Source: a virus. Taken from it: a DNA stretch of 64,000 bases. Numbering within the stretch: the stretch's first letter is position 1; every line of letters starts with the position of its first letter. The stretch spans positions 16,589-80,588 of IMG/VR virus record IMGVR_UViG_3300042869_001887; one strand, written 5' to 3'. Under the pieces are notes generated by a model that had not been told where the DNA came from, ran no database searches, and saw only the letters and a list, made by a program, of their open reading frames with translations. The translations under genes were made by a program, and so were the position numbers. This document shows, in pieces, positions 62,850 through 64,000 of this stretch.

Positions 62850-63443
62850 TTAAAAAATAGGTATCGGAACAAATTGAATTCCATTGAATACGGAGTATTT
62901 CAGTGTGTAATTGTTGTTTCTAAAACTATCTCTGTATGGTAGAACCTCTACATCATTTGGGTCCATATCATACTTTATTTCACGTAATCTAAGGTCATTG
63001 GCTTGGTTCTCAAAAAAAACCACAATTGTACCTTCTTTACAATTTGGTTTTACTATATCAAGGAAATTTGGAATGTTTCTATCGTTATGAGTGTCGTGAA
63101 TGATACCGTCAAAAATTTTATTCTTTAAGGGTAAGATTTCATACCAATCCCCCAATAAAACTTCAACATTTTTCTTGTCTTTTTTCCAATAAAGAGCCCT
63201 CTCGTAAATTTCAGGGTGAACCTCAATAATTGTGTGGGATGTAACTGAACTTTTATTTTGAACTTCATCCGCAGACAAGTTTAATCCAAAACCTATTTCC
63301 AAAATATCACCACCATTTACACAAGCTAAACTTGCCATGAACTCCATCAACTTTTTTTCACCAACATGCATCACACAATCATTTTGTCCATTGTTTGTAT
63401 AAATGGCACCAGGATAAAAAAACAAATATTCTTCTCCGTCCAT
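62850..63443 (-). CDS. Class I SAM-dependent methyltransferase
   Basis: 197 residues. Motif I GGDILEIGFGLNLSAD (about 43-58), motif II IIEVHPEIYERA, motif III VEVLLGDWYEILP, and IHDTHND. The layout is that of guanidinoacetate/arginine N-methyltransferase-like enzymes. Substrate unknown. It follows a second methyltransferase-type gene with a 3-nt gap, so the two form a pair. Confidence 0.82.
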   Translation of the reverse strand: MDGEEYLFFYPGAIYTNNGQNDCVMHVGEKKLMEFMASLACVNGGDILEIGFGLNLSADEVQNKSSVTSHTIIEVHPEIYERALYWKKDKKNVEVLLGDWYEILPLKNKIFDGIIHDTHNDRNIPNFLDIVKPNCKEGTIVVFFENQANDLRLREIKYDMDPNDVEVLPYRDSFRNNNYTLKYSVFNGIQFVPIPIF

Positions 63444-63446
63444 AAT

Positions 63447-64000
63447 TTATGAATTTAAAAATTTTCCTCTACCATACATACACAAATTAAACTTTGTGCG
63501 GAAATTCTCCATGAATTTAAACTTATTTTTATTTAAATAAATTATTGTTTCTCCCGCTAAAGAAAAATGGTCATGATAAAATAAAACACAATCTTCATCA
63601 AGATACTCCATTATTGCTTCTGTATCATATTGTATTTGTTCCGCACTATGTCCTCCGTCAATAAAGGCGAAATCTAACTTATTTGACCCATGAACCTCTT
63701 CTATTACTCTTCCTGTATCAGTTGGAGACCACCCAATTTTCAAGTTTACGAATTCTTTTATTTTGAAATATTCTATCAATTTACTTGCCATTTTATAACC
63801 ATCGGCATTCTCGTATGTATTTTCATCATTTACCCCATAATTTTTAATTTCGGTTTCACTGTTAAAAAGCTCTTCAATATAAGCATCCATTGTGACAAGT
63901 TTTCCATTAGTTTCTTTTAATGCTAAGCCCATGAATGTCGACGAAATTCCAAAAGCGGTTGCAATTTCAAAACCGGATTTCAAATTATATTTTATAATAC
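63447..64000 (-). CDS. Class I methyltransferase, Methyltransf_24-like (partial)
   Basis: At least 184 residues; the frame stays open to the window edge (reading IIKYNLKSGFEIATAFG), so the true start is outside. SGFEIATAFGISST is motif I, LVTMDAYIEE motif II, DFAFIDGGHSAEQIQYDTEAIMEYLDEDCVLFYHDH the Methyltransf_24 signature (DGGH...D). These enzymes often methylate sugars. Together with the next gene and the glycosyl-, sulfo- and carbamoyltransferases it suggests glycan decoration. Confidence 0.78.
   Translation of the reverse strand, partial: IIKYNLKSGFEIATAFGISSTFMGLALKETNGKLVTMDAYIEELFNSETEIKNYGVNDENTYENADGYKMASKLIEYFKIKEFVNLKIGWSPTDTGRVIEEVHGSNKLDFAFIDGGHSAEQIQYDTEAIMEYLDEDCVLFYHDHFSLAGETIIYLNKNKFKFMENFRTKFNLCMYGRGKFLNS

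Overview
The window reads as part of the genome of a large tailed phage (or a very phage-like element) that infects a Bacteroidota host. It is AT-rich and densely coded on both strands. It carries 17 tRNA genes and typical phage genes: thymidylate synthase, a GH19 endolysin, small membrane and coiled-coil proteins of the holin/spanin kind, a large fibre-like protein, and many proteins with no recognisable family. The host assignment rests on three things visible here. First, many promoters fit the Bacteroidota pattern TTG-N19/20-TAnnTTTG. Second, the ClpP is of Bacteroidota type. Third, one secreted protein carries a type IX secretion (T9SS) C-terminal sorting domain, a pathway found only in Bacteroidota and relatives. 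No terminase, portal, major capsid or polymerase gene lies in the window, so 'phage' is an inference from gene content and style.

Layout. 1-10,500: tRNA arrays interleaved with HAD-type enzymes, a glycosyltransferase-like gene, a sulfotransferase-like gene and small conserved genes. The RNA part includes two odd tRNA-Phe genes (one here, one near 51.2 kb), a CCA-ended minihelix and a structured RNA at 2.3 kb. 10.5-16.2 kb: HNH nuclease, two tandem NodU-type carbamoyltransferases and ClpP. 16.3-23.0 kb: a minus-strand operon of five large proteins with virion-internal character. 23-32.7 kb: two Fe(II)/2-oxoglutarate oxygenase-like genes, a GT17-like transferase, a zinc-ribbon repeat protein and ThyA. 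32.7-36.4 kb: small conserved genes and a polyphosphate kinase 2. 36.5-44.2 kb: a block of exported proteins (two CsgG-like proteins, the T9SS cargo, an outer-membrane barrel, a C-type-lectin protein) ending in the endolysin. 44.4-49.3 kb: host-takeover style small genes from a host-type promoter. 49.3-53.3 kb: a fibre-like protein, RNA genes with three tandem host-type promoters and small lysis-like genes. 53.3-64 kb: mostly minus-strand genes including a sulfotransferase paralogue, a secreted NUC1 nuclease, cyclophilin, a MORN-repeat protein and two methyltransferases.

Two signals link the window. (1) About fifteen otherwise unrelated proteins begin with a short leader ending in [I/L/V]-x-E, the cleavage rule of T4-type prohead proteases. 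One leader (YFQDYITEA) closely resembles the T4 internal-protein capsid-targeting sequence. This suggests a large set of proteins packaged inside the capsid and delivered with the DNA, including PPK2, an AT-hook protein, a MORN protein and the 16-23 kb operon. (2) A TATATTTAT box stands at the head of more than twenty transcription units, very often exactly 4 nt (range 3-6) before the start codon. It looks like a late promoter that is a variant of the host -7 box and would give leaderless mRNAs. Both are inferences from pattern and need experimental tests.
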